This document shows positions 12,524 through 27,400 of a DNA stretch of 64,000 nucleotides, one piece after another. Each line of letters starts with the position of its first letter. Position 1 is the first letter of the stretch. Source of the stretch: Glandiceps talaboti (Eukaryota > Hemichordata > Enteropneusta > Spengelidae). The notes below the pieces were generated by a model. It did not search any database and was not told where the DNA came from. It saw nothing but the letters and a program-made list of their open reading frames with translations. The stretch covers positions 2,239,501 through 2,303,500 of the forward strand of contig NC_135566.1 in the NCBI RefSeq assembly GCF_964340395.1. The letters are read 5' to 3'. The position numbers and the translations under genes are program-made.

Positions 12524-15441
12524 CTGCCGTAGATTCTTGCCTGACGCATGGCTTGAAGAAGAGAGTTGGAGGTCTACTTAAAAGTTATACAGCTGCTGCT
12601 CTATTTAAACAGGTTGCCAAAAACTTTCCACCAGCCCTACAGGTAGCACAGAAGGTTGCAGAAATTGAAACAGAGATAGAAAATGCCCAGAAGTAAGTTG
12701 TATTACATTATTTAAAGGGACAATCTGTAACTTTTACTGGTTTTTGATAGTTACTTCTGTTCCATATTGTATATTGTACAGTATTCACTAAACATAGTGA
12801 ATAATATATAGTGGTAGTATGAGGAATCCGTACGTAACATAAATGTGTCACTAAATCCGTAACTTGAGGTACCACATTCTTGGTTATTCTTCCCTTTTGT
12901 ATGGTATGTGCACACATGTTGAATTTGATATGCTAGCCCAACACAAGTTTTAATATGTAGTATAATTATAGTGTATCTGTATATTGTTGTTGCTGAAAAG
13001 ACTACCACTTCAAACAAGATGCAGAAAAATTGAAAATTTCTCACTTTAATACAGAAGGTGACAGGAACTGTTCAGGAGCAATGAGGGATGCTGTTAAATT
13101 TGGACTTTACAGAAACTACCTATTGAACCATTCTTCGTTATCTCCAAATACGGACTCTGTATCAATGCAATCACTTTTTTAAGGAGTTTCTGAACCTTTT
13201 TGGCCTCCGATATGATTTGATGCTGGTCATATGTTTACATGGTAAAAGAAAAAATCCTCAAAATGGTCATTAAGCTCGGAAGGCATCAATATTGTAACTG
13301 TCAAAGTCTATAACAAATACACTTCTTCCCTGCCCTTTAGTAGAAACTATGAACTTGTTCATCAATTTGTAAGCCATATTGTGACAAAGTACTTTCCCGA
13401 ACACTGTCAATGGTTAAAACATTTTAGGTAAAAAAAAGGCTCTTCATCACAACCATTGACATGTCCCTGTCATAGGTCTTCCTTTGTTTTTTCTGGCAAT
13501 AAATCTGAAGTACTGGTAGATCAATGGGCTTGTCCACAAACTACTGTCACTATATAAATGAGGCATGGCTCTTGTCTGCAATGACTGACAGTCTGTGATT
13601 ATAACAATTTGAACAATCTATACAAATTCAACAACTTTAAGTATACCTTTTAAACCAGGACATTTAGAGACTGCATGATGATGGCCATATTGTATCATTA
13701 TTTCAGTTCAAGCTGGTTTAATTGAATGCTACCTGTAGTGCTGACTTTCTTTTAAACATCCATTACAAAAAGATAATAATCTAGTAAGTTGTGAAACCAA
13801 GACAGATGTTATTTTGTCGAACAAAATGTTGTAATTTGTGTTGAGTTACAGGAGAAATGCAGTTGTCTTGATGTTGCACCCATGTGACGTACATGATGTT
13901 TTTATCACAAAAATATACACAATTCAACTGTAGACTAACAATAACAGCGGTACATGTAGCACATACACAACATGATCATGTAATAAATCACATTGAAAAG
14001 TGCATGCACAGTCCCTCTATTGATAAAGGGACTGTGGTACATGCATTTGTGCTGACTGTGTATTTCTATCATTTTCTCCTACAGGAAAAACAGTGACAGT
14101 TCTAGACCAACAATGATATTATCTCCTCTCATACACAAACATCTCTGGATTAAGGCAGCGTTATTTGAGAAACACTTAGCTAAAATTATTGAACACTTAG
14201 TGGAAAACCATATGTAAGTATTATTCAATAAATACATAGATCTGGAAAAGAACCACCTTCAAACTTTGATTTTTGAACGGGAACACAGTTGACCATATTG
14301 TGCAGTGCAAAATGCTTGCAGATATTGATCACAAAAGATCATAATTACATGTATATTAACTCAATAAATTGTCAGGTGTCTCAATTTCCTACACAGTGTA
14401 TAATACATGCACTTATCTATAACATGTCCTGGTCATCACCAAATATGCATAGATTTTGATTAGAAACCAGCAAACCCACCATCTTGAATGGTGCATTATG
14501 GGAAACCAGGTGTAATTCTATTGGTAAACATGAACCACTTTCTCTTGTTTGTAGCCACAAATGATCTACTGTAGTTGTCCAAACTTGCAGGAGGGCTATG
14601 TTGCTAATCACTTCAGATTTAAATATTATAACTACAACTAATCGCATAGTCCTTTGCTTCCTCTGAACATATTCACTTTGGATCACGTTTTGGCTTTTGA
14701 CTTATACGGTGTGTAAAAAACCTGGAACACCATGTTTGCTTCAAACTTGGTACAATTATTTTCTTACTGTAGTATATGAAAAGAACTCTTCACATCATCT
14801 CTGTTAACAAATCTAATATGTCTTATTCTGTAGTAAATACTATGAAAAGGAAGCTTTAGTATCAGATCCTGTGGATGGACCCATATTGGCCTCACTTCTA
14901 GGTATGTATTTTACATAGTATGAATAATACATTATTTTCTGATTAAAGTCTTAAAATATAAAGAATACGCTTCATTTTAAACACCGCAGTCAGAATGAAA
15001 AAAAATAAAAAAATTTTGTGGGGTTCAAAAAACAATGTTTTTGCATCTAAACAAGATATGATTTCAGCTTTTGGTCACCAAATTAAATTTGTAGTAGTCC
15101 ATGTAAACCACAAATCAATGTATTGAAGATGAAACAAGAACATAAAGGTGAAATGTCATATCCTAGCTGTGGAGCATATTTTGCACTTATTGTAATGCAA
15201 TGCATGCAGATATATACCTAACCCTAACACAGATACACTTGTACTTCTTTCTTATTGTTGTGTTACTGTAACACTATTTCATTGCATAGTTGGTCCCTGT
15301 GCATTGGATTACTCCAAGATGAAGACACCAGATCATTACTGGACAGACCCACCAGCTGATGAACTAGTGCAACGTCATAGAATACACAGTAGTAATCCAA
15401 CACTGAATCAACCCCAGTCACCTAAAAGACCCAGTCTACAG
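12524..15441 (+). CDS. SGSM1/2: SGSM exons 1-4 of the visible part: RUN domain
   Basis: Four exons (12524-12692, 14085-14213, 14834-14901, 15290-15441) encode the RUN domain, a helical bundle used to bind small GTPases. Diagnostic stretches are [53 protein letters not shown] and [17 protein letters not shown]. The first exon begins with two bases of a split codon, so an upstream exon must supply the first base and the start codon. The domain ends in a Ser/Pro-rich tail (QSPKRPSLQ) exactly at the donor at 15442. That tail is the seed of an intronic repeat. Confidence 0.92.
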
Positions 15442-18400
15442 GTAAGGTATTCTCAATCAAGCCCAGTCACCCAAAAGATCAAGTGTACTTTGTATCAATC
15501 CCAGTCACCCAAAATGACCCAGTTTTAACAGGTGAGGTACTCTAAAACCCAGACACCCAAAAGACCCAGTCTACAGTACTGATGAGATATTTTGTATAAA
15601 CCCTGTCACTCACAAGAGTCTAAAACCCAGACACCCAAAAATCCCAGTCTACAGTACTGATGAGATATTTTGTATAAACCCTGTCACTCACAAGAGTCTA
15701 AAACCTAGTCACCCAAAAATCCCAGTCTACAGTACTGATGAGATATTTTGTATAAACCCTATCACTCACAAGAGTCTAAAACCCAGTCACCCAAAAGACC
15801 TGGGCCAGTCTACAGGACTGATGACTCAGAGATATTTTGTATAAACAAGAGTCTAAAACCCTGTCAGTCTTCAGGTTTTTATTCATCATGTACTTAGTAT
15901 GAACCCTAATCATCCCAAAAGACCCAGTCTACAGGTAAGGTACTGTAAAACCCAGTCACCCAAAAGACCCAGTCTACAGGTGAGGTACTGTAAAACCCAG
16001 TCACCCAAAAGACCCAGTCTACATCTTGATACCATCATTTCTGTGGTGCCACAATTTATCGTGTACCAAGCATTTCAATATTTAAACATTTTCATCAGAT
16101 TTTGTCAGTTACCTATCCAAAATCTATCATTTTGACTACATTTTCTTTTCATCTGTTAGAATACACTAGTGACACAAATGCGTGGATTTGTTCTTTCATT
16201 TGCTCAGATCAACAAGAGGGGTGCCAGTACAACAAGTGATGAAGGAAGAGTTCCTATGTCAGCTAGAGACTATGTGGAATCACTCCATCAAAACTCTAAA
16301 ACTACTTTGTTGTATGGAAAGAATAACGTCTTAGTACAACCAGTAAGTATTTTACAATGTTTTTATTTCAGTTGTTCAGTTTACTTCTATGTTATTCCCC
16401 AATATTTCGTCTTAGTACAACCAGTAAGTATTTGACAATGTTTTTGTTTCAGTTGTTCAGTTTACTTTGATGTTATTCCCCAATATTTCTTTTTTCGTTC
16501 AGCTGAAAAATATGAGTGACCTAAGGGGCCTTTGTCACGACGAGTCGGTAGACATCGTAGTGACAACCCTTAGGTCATGAGTATTTTCTGACTGAAGGAA
16601 GACAAATATTTGAGAATAACATAATTATACCAGTGCCAGTAATATCAAAGAAAAATCGGGGAAAGTAATGGTAATTTTGAATGTTCGCATATTTCGGATA
16701 CAGCAGAACCAGTGACATAGACACATGCTGTCATGACATGGAATGATGAGAGTATATATTCTATACTTTTTTGTTTAACTTTGATTGTGCATGATATAAT
16801 CTTCGTTATGGTTTTATTTCATTTGTTCAGTTTACTCTTCCTACATTAATTATGAATTTCAAAATTGTCGTCTATTTACCACCGTCATTCTGTTTATGAC
16901 TAAGCAATTACTGTTGTGCTGTTCACAAACAGAAATGCAAATAATGAATAGTATATGGAATAGTAAAACTGTTTTACATGTAACTAATAAAAAGTATTGC
17001 AGTCCCATACAACAAAAAAAGAAAAACATATAAAGATACATGGTATATACTATAAATGATCATGTTGTGGTTGAGAAATTAATGCTATGTTTTGATTAAT
17101 TAAAAGTGTGTGAGAAATTAGTGTTATGTTTCAAGAAATTGATCTGATGTTTTGTGAATACAGAAGGAGGACATTGAACCACTGCCCGGCTACTTATCAT
17201 TACATCAGAGTGCTGATGGTTTAACAATTAAATGGACTCCTAATCAGCTGATGAATGGATGTTCTGAAGACAGTGAATCAGACACAGATAAAAGGTACTT
17301 TAATAGTAGTTTCCACAGAAATCACATTTATGGTAATGCCCTTGGCGTACCATAGAAGTACTTAAAGTCTACTTATATTATACAAAGTGCAAGTCAAGTT
17401 GATCGGTTCCTATTCTGACTTACCCAAACTATCCATGAGGTGTAAACTCATATAACACAAAAAGTTAAACATCAGTACACAATATAGCTTTCAGTCTCCC
17501 TGACGACAATATTCTTCAGAATGGCATAAATAACAAGTGTCCAGCCAGTGTCATAGTTCATTACTGATTATTGCCACCTAGTGGTCAACTAGCTGTAACA
17601 CAAGTGACCAGTCATTCTGTCAATCAAAGCTGATCAGAGGTTCAGTTGTATTTATAAGTTGAACTGCTTGTGTGAAAAAAGTTGACAGTGATTACATTAT
17701 GGTAGTTTCACAATACAAAGACATGTACCTTTGTCATTGAGGATAACCAAGTCATACATTTACCCTCAACATCCTGAACATTCCCCAGAAACTGTTACCA
17801 ATTTGGCTTGCACAATGTGAGGTAGAACTGTACTGTTCTGGAATAGGTTTCTTCATTCAGCTTGGGAGTACTCCAAAAACAAGGCCCATTGATATTAACA
17901 TTTGATTTATTGACATTGATATTAATATTTTCACCCCAAATATTACTTATTTGACTTGTGTATTATGAGCTACCATACAGCTGTACTGTTTTGCAATAAA
18001 TTTCTTCATTCAGCTGGGGAGTACTCCTAAAGCAAGGCCCTTTATGTTATTTACATTTCCTAATGCTGAAAGAGGAAAACCTTTTGAGGAATTGTACATC
18101 TTAGCATATCTTTACTTTGCAGTGGTGGTGGTGTTTGGTTCCCAACACACGATAGCATGTGTCTCCTACACTAGCAATTTATATTCTGCCAACTAACAAA
18201 ACTGACTTTAATAGTTCTAAGGGATTATTGTTTAGCATGTTGACTGCATAGCTGTATGGCATGGAAAAATCAAATTGGATGATTAAGATGAAGCATTTCA
18301 AATTATTTTTGTTTATTTATTTAATTTATTTATTTTATTTATTTATTTATTTATGTATTTATGTATTTATTTATTTATTTATTTATCAGTCATTTATTTA

Positions 18401-21400
18401 TTTATTTATTTATCAGTCATTTATTTATTTATCAATCATTTATTTATTTGTTTATTGAGCTTTGATATCAGTCAGGAAGTCCGCACATGGTCAGTCGGGT
18501 TATTGGAAACACACAATTTTTTAAAAATATTTTGTCTCAACTGAGAGATAAAAAAGTGGGTGTATTTCCTACCTATGGTGAAACGTCTAAGATTTAGAAA
18601 TTCCAGTGATGGATGTGGCATGTTTTGACAGTATTTGTCATATTTGGATAAGTAACTTTATGTAGGATATTTATGTTATCAATGATTGGTACATATTAAA
18701 TTACAAGAGGGCTTAGCAACCATACTAACCTAGAACTCAGAGAAAATACTGCCTAGCAACCATACTAACTTAGAACTCAGAGAAAATACTGCCTAGCAAC
18801 CATACTAACCTAGAACTCAGAGAAAATACTGCCTAGCAACCATATTAACTTAGAACTCAGAGAAAATACTGCCGAGCAACCATACTATAAAACTTAAATA
18901 AAAAAACCAAAAACAATGAGTTAAACCTACATGATCCTTATTATGATGTCAGTTGGAAGTACACAGGAAAAGTATGTTATTGATTTCTTCTGTGTGTTTA
19001 AGGAAATTTATGGAAAATGTTTGTCAGAAAATTGTACAAAACTGTTATGGATGTAACTTGATTCATTGTTATTACGGCTTTCATGATCATACAACCATGT
19101 ACTAATGGTGAATCTCACCACCTAGTACTGCAAGGTAGGATTTATTCAGCTATAATTCATATGAAATGTACCGAGTCAGAAATCATGCTATGCAGTCTTC
19201 TAGTAACTACAGTCACTGTAGTCATGACAACTGAAACCATACACTAAATCTTGCAAAGGTAATTCAGTAGTAGTGACTTGACAAATAAGAACACAGTAGC
19301 AGATGGATTTCCTGAGATAATCTCCGTTAGTTTTCACTACTGTGCGTCTGGAGATTCTAATATGGACTGTACATGTATTACCATGGTAATGAGTGTCTGT
19401 AGGCGTATATGAAATTTAACCTTTACGATTTAATCCTCAAAATCATTACTATAGTCATCTAGTAGTTCTAATCATCATTTTATCGTATCCTACCTCAAGG
19501 GACAAAACATTTTGAATTAATAATAAACCATAAAAGAAAATTGGCGTCAGGTATTTTTAGAAAGTTTCCTTTTATGTCTAATGTATTTTAGGTATTGTCA
19601 GAGGTAAACTTTTAAGGTTTGATATTAATCATTTGTGTATGGGGTGAAGGTTTACCTAATTTTCCTGTTGTTTGTCATCATCTTGTGATTTTTGTGGAAG
19701 GTAGTTCTACTTTGGTGTAGAAATAGAGATAGACGGACTAAGATCTGAAACTAAGACAGTGAGAAAGTCTGAAACTAAGACAATGAGAAAGTCTGAAACT
19801 AAGACAGTGAGAAAGTCTGAAACTAAGACAGTGAGAAAGTCTGAAACTAAGACAATGAGAAAGTCTAATGTTCTCATATATAATTGTTTCTGAATAGTTT
19901 AGACTGTTAAATCAATGCTGAAAAGAATATGTTACCGAACAAAAAATCCGAACTGGTCTCGAAATGTCGCCATGAAGGCAAATACTCGCTCGCCAACTAT
20001 AGTAGTAAACCCCCGTAAGGAATAGTTTAGTCCGACCTTCTTGTTACGCAATATATACATACAAACATTAAGTGTATATACCGACTTTAACAATCCCAAT
20101 TTAGTTGTCTGAAGATCGCTTGAAGCGTGAAACTCTGAGTAACGACTTATGACATCCTTATTCTTTTGAATTTAGTCTAGTTCGTACTGTTATGTATAAA
20201 GTAACTTTTAGACAAAAAAAGTATGATGTGAATCTGTAGGACGTAGAAAAAAAATGAAGAAAATTTATACAATCTTTAAAATGAACCCAAAGAAACAAAT
20301 ATCTGAAAGATCCAGTTGTTGTCTGCTTATTACTAGTCACTATATGTGTAGTCAGTATCTATAATCTCTTTCTAATGTCTAGTCAAACGGACAAATTCTG
20401 TTGAAAATCTAGCTGAATTTCCTGCTGGGGAAGGGATGAACAGTGTAATGTCAGTAGTAATCTATCACACACTGACAGGCAGTTGTAATTGGTTACTTAA
20501 TTCAATTTACTACAAACTCAACCTCCAGTTTGGAAATCAGTCACTTGAGGGTGTGATAACGTCATCACGTTTATATCAACACTCCAATACCATAAACTGT
20601 TGCTGTGAGCAGGAAAAAAACGGAATTCTGTGCTAGCGAAATCCATTTGACGATGCAGTTGAGGTGATCATAATGTGTACATGACTAGACTCCACATTGA
20701 GGTGGAGCATATTACAGATGCGGAAACAACCACGGATCTGAGAGACTAACATCAAATATCATAATGAATGTAAGACCCAACAAAGTGAATTGAAGAGTGT
20801 GGTCAGGAAACTACATGCTGTCTTATGGCAACAGTAAGATGCAGGAGGTCTTCAAAGAAATCACACTGATTAGTTTTAGCCTGTAGTGTTTATATTTTGG
20901 TGGTGGATTTTGCATTGATTTTAATTTTTGGTGATGGTTTTAAAGGGTTGCAGTGGTGAAGGTATTGGTGTTAGTGGTATCTACTGGTAGAATTGGTGGT
21001 GGTAGTTTTATTACACGTGGCCAATAATATCATGTATTAGTACACCATTAATCTCAAAAATCTCCTTTGATTTTGATTTGGAATCAATTATGATAACCTA
21101 CCATCCTGTGTCTACCCGTATGTCTACCTGTGTGTCTACCTGTGTGTGTACCTATGTATGTATGCATGTTGTAGACTAATCAAGAACCTCTTCAGAAAGA
21201 GAAATGGATACCGAGTGTGAGTACATATTATATCACATATTAATTTAAACACTATACTGATTTTTGGGTTTAACAATGTGTAGCACCACACTGAATTTAA
21301 ATTAACTGAAGTCATAACACACTACTTGATTGAAGGTTGCATCACACTATAATTGATACAAGGGATGCAGCACACTGTAATTGATTGATGGTTGCATCAC

Positions 21401-24400
21401 ACTAATTGATACAAGGGATGCAGCACACTAATTGATTTAAGGGTGCAGCACACTGTAATTGATTGAAGGGTGCAGTACACTGTAATTGATTGAAGGGTGC
21501 AGCACACTGTAAATGATTACTACAGCACCACACTACAGTCACGTTGTACTGTTATTCAAGACAGTGTTATCATACTCAATTCTGTACCACCTCTGTCTTT
21601 TAAAACTATTGTGTCATATAATAATTCAGTCATTAAGTTATTCCTCAGAGTTGGATCATATTCCTATTATTCACTGTTAATATTAAACAATAGAGGTGTG
21701 TAATGTAAATCTCACCAACAGTTAGACATAATTTCTTTCTTTTTTTCTTTCTTGTGTCTCCTTGCCATTCCCTAGTAGAGGTTGGATTACAATAAACTCG
21801 TTCATTTATTTGATTTGGAAAAACACACTCAAACTGATTGGTTGAAAAAAATACACATTCAAACTGATTGGTTGAAAAAATACACATTCAAACTGATTGG
21901 TTCCAATGTGGAGTGATAACGGACATCAGCTTAATTGGCTATATTCAAATGAAATCAATATGTAAATTTGCCCGTGTTGAGAAGAAAACAAGAATGAAAA
22001 TATTCTGTATATATCTACAAACAGGCATGTTGAAAACTGTTTTGGGGGGCGTGGCTAAAATGAATGATTTGCTGTTGATAGCATTACATGTTACAAGCAG
22101 TGAGTGAGATGCCAAGCAAAATCACAGATCACAGATCATAGTGTAAACAAGATGTTAAGGCCAAGCAAAAACCTGAACCTATCAAGGGTCAACAAGAAGA
22201 AAAGGAAATGTGAATATTACATCGATAACTTTTTTAATTATTAATGGACTTATGTGTGCAAACTAGCAGCATATAACATTTACCATAATATATCACCTTT
22301 AAGAGATAAATTACATAAAATTAGAACTAAAGAAAAACTGAATGTCATATGATATTGGCAAAAACAGATGAAATGATATGATAAAATGTTTACTTTATAA
22401 CAACAGAAAATGATAATTATAAACGAGGAGCCATAGTCATATAAATTTCAATTCTCATTTCTGTGGCAAAAAAACAGCATCGGTAAACTGAGCGTGTGAT
22501 GTACTATGTCATTACATTAGCCTCAAAGGGGTTTGCTATATACTTACAGTGGGTTCTGTTTGTTTGTCCATCTGTCTGGTAATGTGTCATTTCTCTGATA
22601 TGCAATATCCAATTCCATTCAAACCTGGTACAGATGTGACACATTATAGTGGACTCATAGGAATATTTGTTAGCACATAAATGGAATGGAAAGATAAAGT
22701 TGTGTGCCACCTTATTGCTGTCACTGATACTGACATCATTTTGGAGTACGTGCAAACAACGACATATCTTTCAGTCTAGAATAGGAACTTGCAAACCCGC
22801 CATCTTGAATATCCTGAATGTTGCATTATGGGAAATGTAATGATAATTATGAATTAATGAGTATTGTAAACAATTGTATTACATTGTTTGTAGTCATAAA
22901 TAATCTAGTCATGGATACCCTGACCATTGTAGGAGATTTATTCTATCAATAGCTCCAGATTAGATGTTATGATAACTACAGATAATCCCATAGTCCTTTG
23001 CGTCTGAGCATGCTCAGTCTGGATTGAAAGTTCCCTATTGTAGTATAGTGGAGTAAAATCAGTAATCATGCCTTAGAGTGAGTCAGAGTAGTGAATTCAA
23101 TTAAAGATGGTGAGACAGACAACAAGATTTAGTAAGCCATAGCCTACAGCGTATGTACAGGATAACACCATTCATCCTGTTGCCATGGGAGATTGTCGTG
23201 TTCACTTTCTATTTCTGTAACATGTAGAAAATGCTACTTCTCATGTTCTGGTGTTGTGTGAGGATAGTTTTGACACATTAACTTTGTAAACTGTTTCCAT
23301 CACCAAAGATGATGAATACATAACATACAAATAATTTGAATGCATATTGTTTCTTATGTGATTCTAATCTGTAAACTTCTACCTGGCTCTTAGATTCTTG
23401 TGTGTATGTGGCTGTGTGTGTGTGTGTGTGTGTGTGTGTGTCTGTGTGTGTCTGTGTGTGCATGCATGTGCGCGTGTATGCGTGCATGTGTGTATGTATG
23501 TATGTGTGTGTGTGTATGTACCAGTATGTGAGTATTTAATACATGTACGTGTACATGTACGTGTGTGTGTATGTGTATATGTGTGTGTATGTGTTTGTGT
23601 ATTTGTATGTGTATATGTGTATGTATGTATCAGTGTCTGTACATGTGTACACCTGTGTATGTCTGTGTGTCTGTGTGTGAACACACTTGATTGCACTATG
23701 TATGCATGAGTCTATGTATTAAACAACTAATGAAATGAATTTAGAATTTAGAGGTGGTAGATGATATAGATAATATATGCAATTTACAGTAGTTGTTAGC
23801 GATGAAAAACTAGTGAGATAGATGTAGACATAATAGTACACTGTAGGAAGGAACATATAAACAATGACCTGCATGTATAATTTAGCTTACCCATTTTTGA
23901 CCATGGGAAACTGTTCACACAAATAGAAAATTTGTAGAACTACTTATATACACGCCTTCACGGTTTAAGGCTCCAATGATTTCACTGACTTCCGTATACA
24001 TACTGAGATATACAGGTGTAATGAGTATCAAAGCAAACACATTAGATGAATTGTACACAATTTGATTTGTTTAAAATAATTACATGTCGTACAGTATTTA
24101 ATTTTATAGTATAAACCCGAATTTGTCATTTCTCTGATGATTACAAGAGAAAAAATAATCCTGTGTGGCATTTTAATATCATGGGTCACGCCAAAACATT
24201 ATTAAAATTGCATTTGTTTCATTTTGATCTGCTCGATCCTTTCACGGCAAAACTGTTGCATCTCAAAAATTTCATTATCAAGTACAGATTGTTGTCATTT
24301 ATGTTGAAAAATTTTGATATTGGGATAATACAATGTGTGTGAAGCTTATGAATACAGCGCCCTCTATAGTCAACATTGCAATATTGATGGCTAAGGTCAT

Positions 24401-27400
24401 ATGTGAATGATACATGTTACATACATGGATGTGGTAACTACCTCCAACAGTTGTTGTTATACTAGGGCTTGCTTTATGTAGTCAATCCATTTCTTTTAAT
24501 TAAATATTTCTTTAGTTTACGTATTGTTTATGATATACTGTAGGCTATTAACATCAAATAAATCATTATGGGTTGAATTTTATGATTAAAAAATGTAATC
24601 TGTTGTTTTGATATCTTACTACTATATTACAATGCTGCAACTTTCTTTATATTAACCAAAATTTTAAGGGAAAGGCTATAAATTTTGAATAAAACTATAC
24701 ATAATAACCTTAATTTCTGTATTAACAGTTTTATATATTATTACTTTTCCTTACATTTCATATTTACATTGTCATGAAACATATCATAATTCTGTTTTTT
24801 CCTTGAACAACTTATCAAGTTGTTGTGTGTCCGTATGTCATGTATTTGAAATAACTGAGCTGCTGTCACATCTTGGATATTTTTCTAATGTACTCCTGTT
24901 TATATATGCTTTAACCTTGCCATGTATGTTTTCTCCACCTAACAGTCTGTACTGGGACTATGCTGTTACTGTACATTTAGATGAGATTGTATATCTTCAC
25001 TGCCATCAACAACGTAAGTCATCTTTAGATACCACATCTATCACATACTATCACTTCTAGTGTATTATGGGAGAAATGAAGTTGATGTTTCACCCATAGG
25101 ACATGATGTTTTTGACACAAAGATAAACACAATTGTGAGCTCAAGACTAACAACTGAACAGACACAAAACACACACAGCAACATAGAATTAATATATAAG
25201 TACAGCCACCTGTATCTCTTAGCATTATCCCATGTCTGGCCTGATAAAAAAATTGTATGGTTCCGATTACGCTCAATTTTAGAATCGATGGGGAAGGTAG
25301 ATTTTGTTTCATGTGTGAGTGTCTAGTTCAGGTAGGTATGTTTTCCGTTGTTTTCCATATGGTCTCTGTGTTATTGGCTTCTTCTCATCAGATGTACAGC
25401 CATTACAGATTGGAAGAACAGTTTTATATTGTCTTTTTAAGTTGATGTCAGTTTAATCATCTACTATTTCTGTCAAAACTTCACAATTTTGTTATTTTTT
25501 TCTTGAATACTTAAAAAAAACTTTAGGATGGGCGTGAGATACTAGGTGGGGTAACCGGAACCAAACAATTTTTTTTATTAGGCCTAAGTATCTTGTCTAA
25601 ACATTTTTATAAAAAAGGATACTGAATATAAATGAATTATTAGGTTGACATTTGTAATGAGATTCATAACATGGTTGCTGTCTGATCATAAATCACAAGA
25701 AAAAAAAAATTTGTGAAAAAAAAATTGTGAAAAGAAAAAATTTTGAGTTAAGTCCCAAACATAGTCCTTGGCTGCAGGAAGAGAAATGTTGGGTTTAATT
25801 GTATCTATTGTGAATGCCTTATATTTACAGCTGATAGTGGTGGAACGATAGTACTGGTAGGCCAAGATGGTGTGCAAAGACCACCCATTCACTTCCCCAA
25901 AGGAGGACATCTCCTTGCCTTCCTATCTTGCCTGGAAAATGGTCTCCTTCCACATGGCCAGCTGGATCCTCCGTTATGGTCACAGAGAGGAAAGGGAAAG
26001 GTATTCCCTAAACTGAAACGGAAATCATCGCAGAACAACATACCCAAAGTACAAGATGATACACAGTTGTTTGAAGGAGAGGAAGCTACTGACTATGTAT
26101 TCAGGATAGTATCAACATACAGACCTGAATATGGTAAGACAACTCATACTGGTAGATAAAGTAGAAATATACTGGAATCCCATGATGTGCCAGTGTGTAT
26201 TTGCGCAAGTGTTTTCAGTATTCTCTGCAGTCATACTTTTGTGAGCAAAGTGAGTGAAAGTGCAGCACAAAACACCGCAAGCACTAGGACAAATAGGTTC
26301 TCTAAGTAGCCATACTGACACTAGCATGACTTGGAGTTCTATTTATCAAAAATAGCATATTTCACATGATTTTGTGTACATGGAACAATCACATGCTCAT
26401 TTGCATAATGTTTTCAGGGTTTCACAGCAGTGCAGTTTAACTGGTAGTATGTAGATGCACATATACAAGTAATCTTTATTGTTCATATTGATATCAATTC
26501 TCTGTATAATGAATGAGGTGTTCTTCATGTACAAATCTTGAAGTCTAATACCGATAGTAAGCTAACTGAATCTGATACCTTCCTTGCATTCTGACAGTAC
26601 CCCAAGAATTAGTTGATCCCAAGGCAACCAATGGAAAGTTTAGTTTTATGCCATGGGCTTCAAAGGATCCAATACCGAGACATAAGTTAATCCGTTCACC
26701 GGCAACTACATCATCTACATCCATTTCTCCAACCAGTGCACCATATTATACTTCCCCTCAGATGTCAGATATGACAGCATCAGGATCTCCTACAAGGTGA
26801 CTCACTTTTTCCTCTTGTAGTTTATTGCATACAAATATTAGTCTTTAATACACTTTTATTCTTACTTTGTTCAAATAACTTATTTTCAGTAAAAACCAAG
26901 ATGAAAAATAAGCGGAACAGTGCAGTATTTTTGAATAGACAACAATTTGATTTCAAAATGTATCCATTTAATATTTCAAAATGGCCACCAAACACTGCTA
27001 ACACTATGGGAAAATAATAGATTGATGATTTCCATAAAAACAAGATGGCGAACCACTGCATCTCTGTTTACAACAAGATATGATTTCAAAAAGACCAGAA
27101 AAAAGTTTTCACATTATGGCAAAGTTTTCACATTATTACATCTACCTTGATTTTTGCACAAATTGGACCTATGGCATATTCTTCTGCAGGCTGCAGTGAT
27201 CTTGTTGTATACACTACAAGAGTGTATTCATTAGGTTAAATCTTGCTGAACGACTTTGTTTGAAACAATATCAAACTGAGTATCAAAAGTGATAATTTTG
27301 CCACAATATCAAACTGAGTATCAAAAATGATAATTTTGCCAGAATGTTTCATTTTGTCCTGTTTTATTGTAGGGCTTCTATTAGACTTCTTTGTGATACT

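Larger units (their letters stand above)
17295..24945 (+). other. SGSM1/2: Long SGSM intron, no exon seen
   Basis: This 7.65-kb intron joins phase-compatible exons (split codon AG|T). Between the repeats listed separately I find no further splice-bounded coding segment with family similarity. At 17440-17540 the minus strand reads 'ctgaagaatattgtcgtcag' followed by a 'gactgaaagctatattg' stretch, a layout reminiscent of Penelope-like element ends but without a foldable hammerhead. Confidence 0.7.

Noticed and set aside
13045-13560. Possible decayed retrogene in the SGSM intron
   Set aside because: The stretch has somewhat gene-like composition but no frame stays open and no family could be recognised.
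16343-16371. Mini-intron between the SGSM donor and 'tttttatttcag'
   Set aside because: At 29 nt it is too short for spliceosomal removal, and the known downstream exon joins in phase without it.
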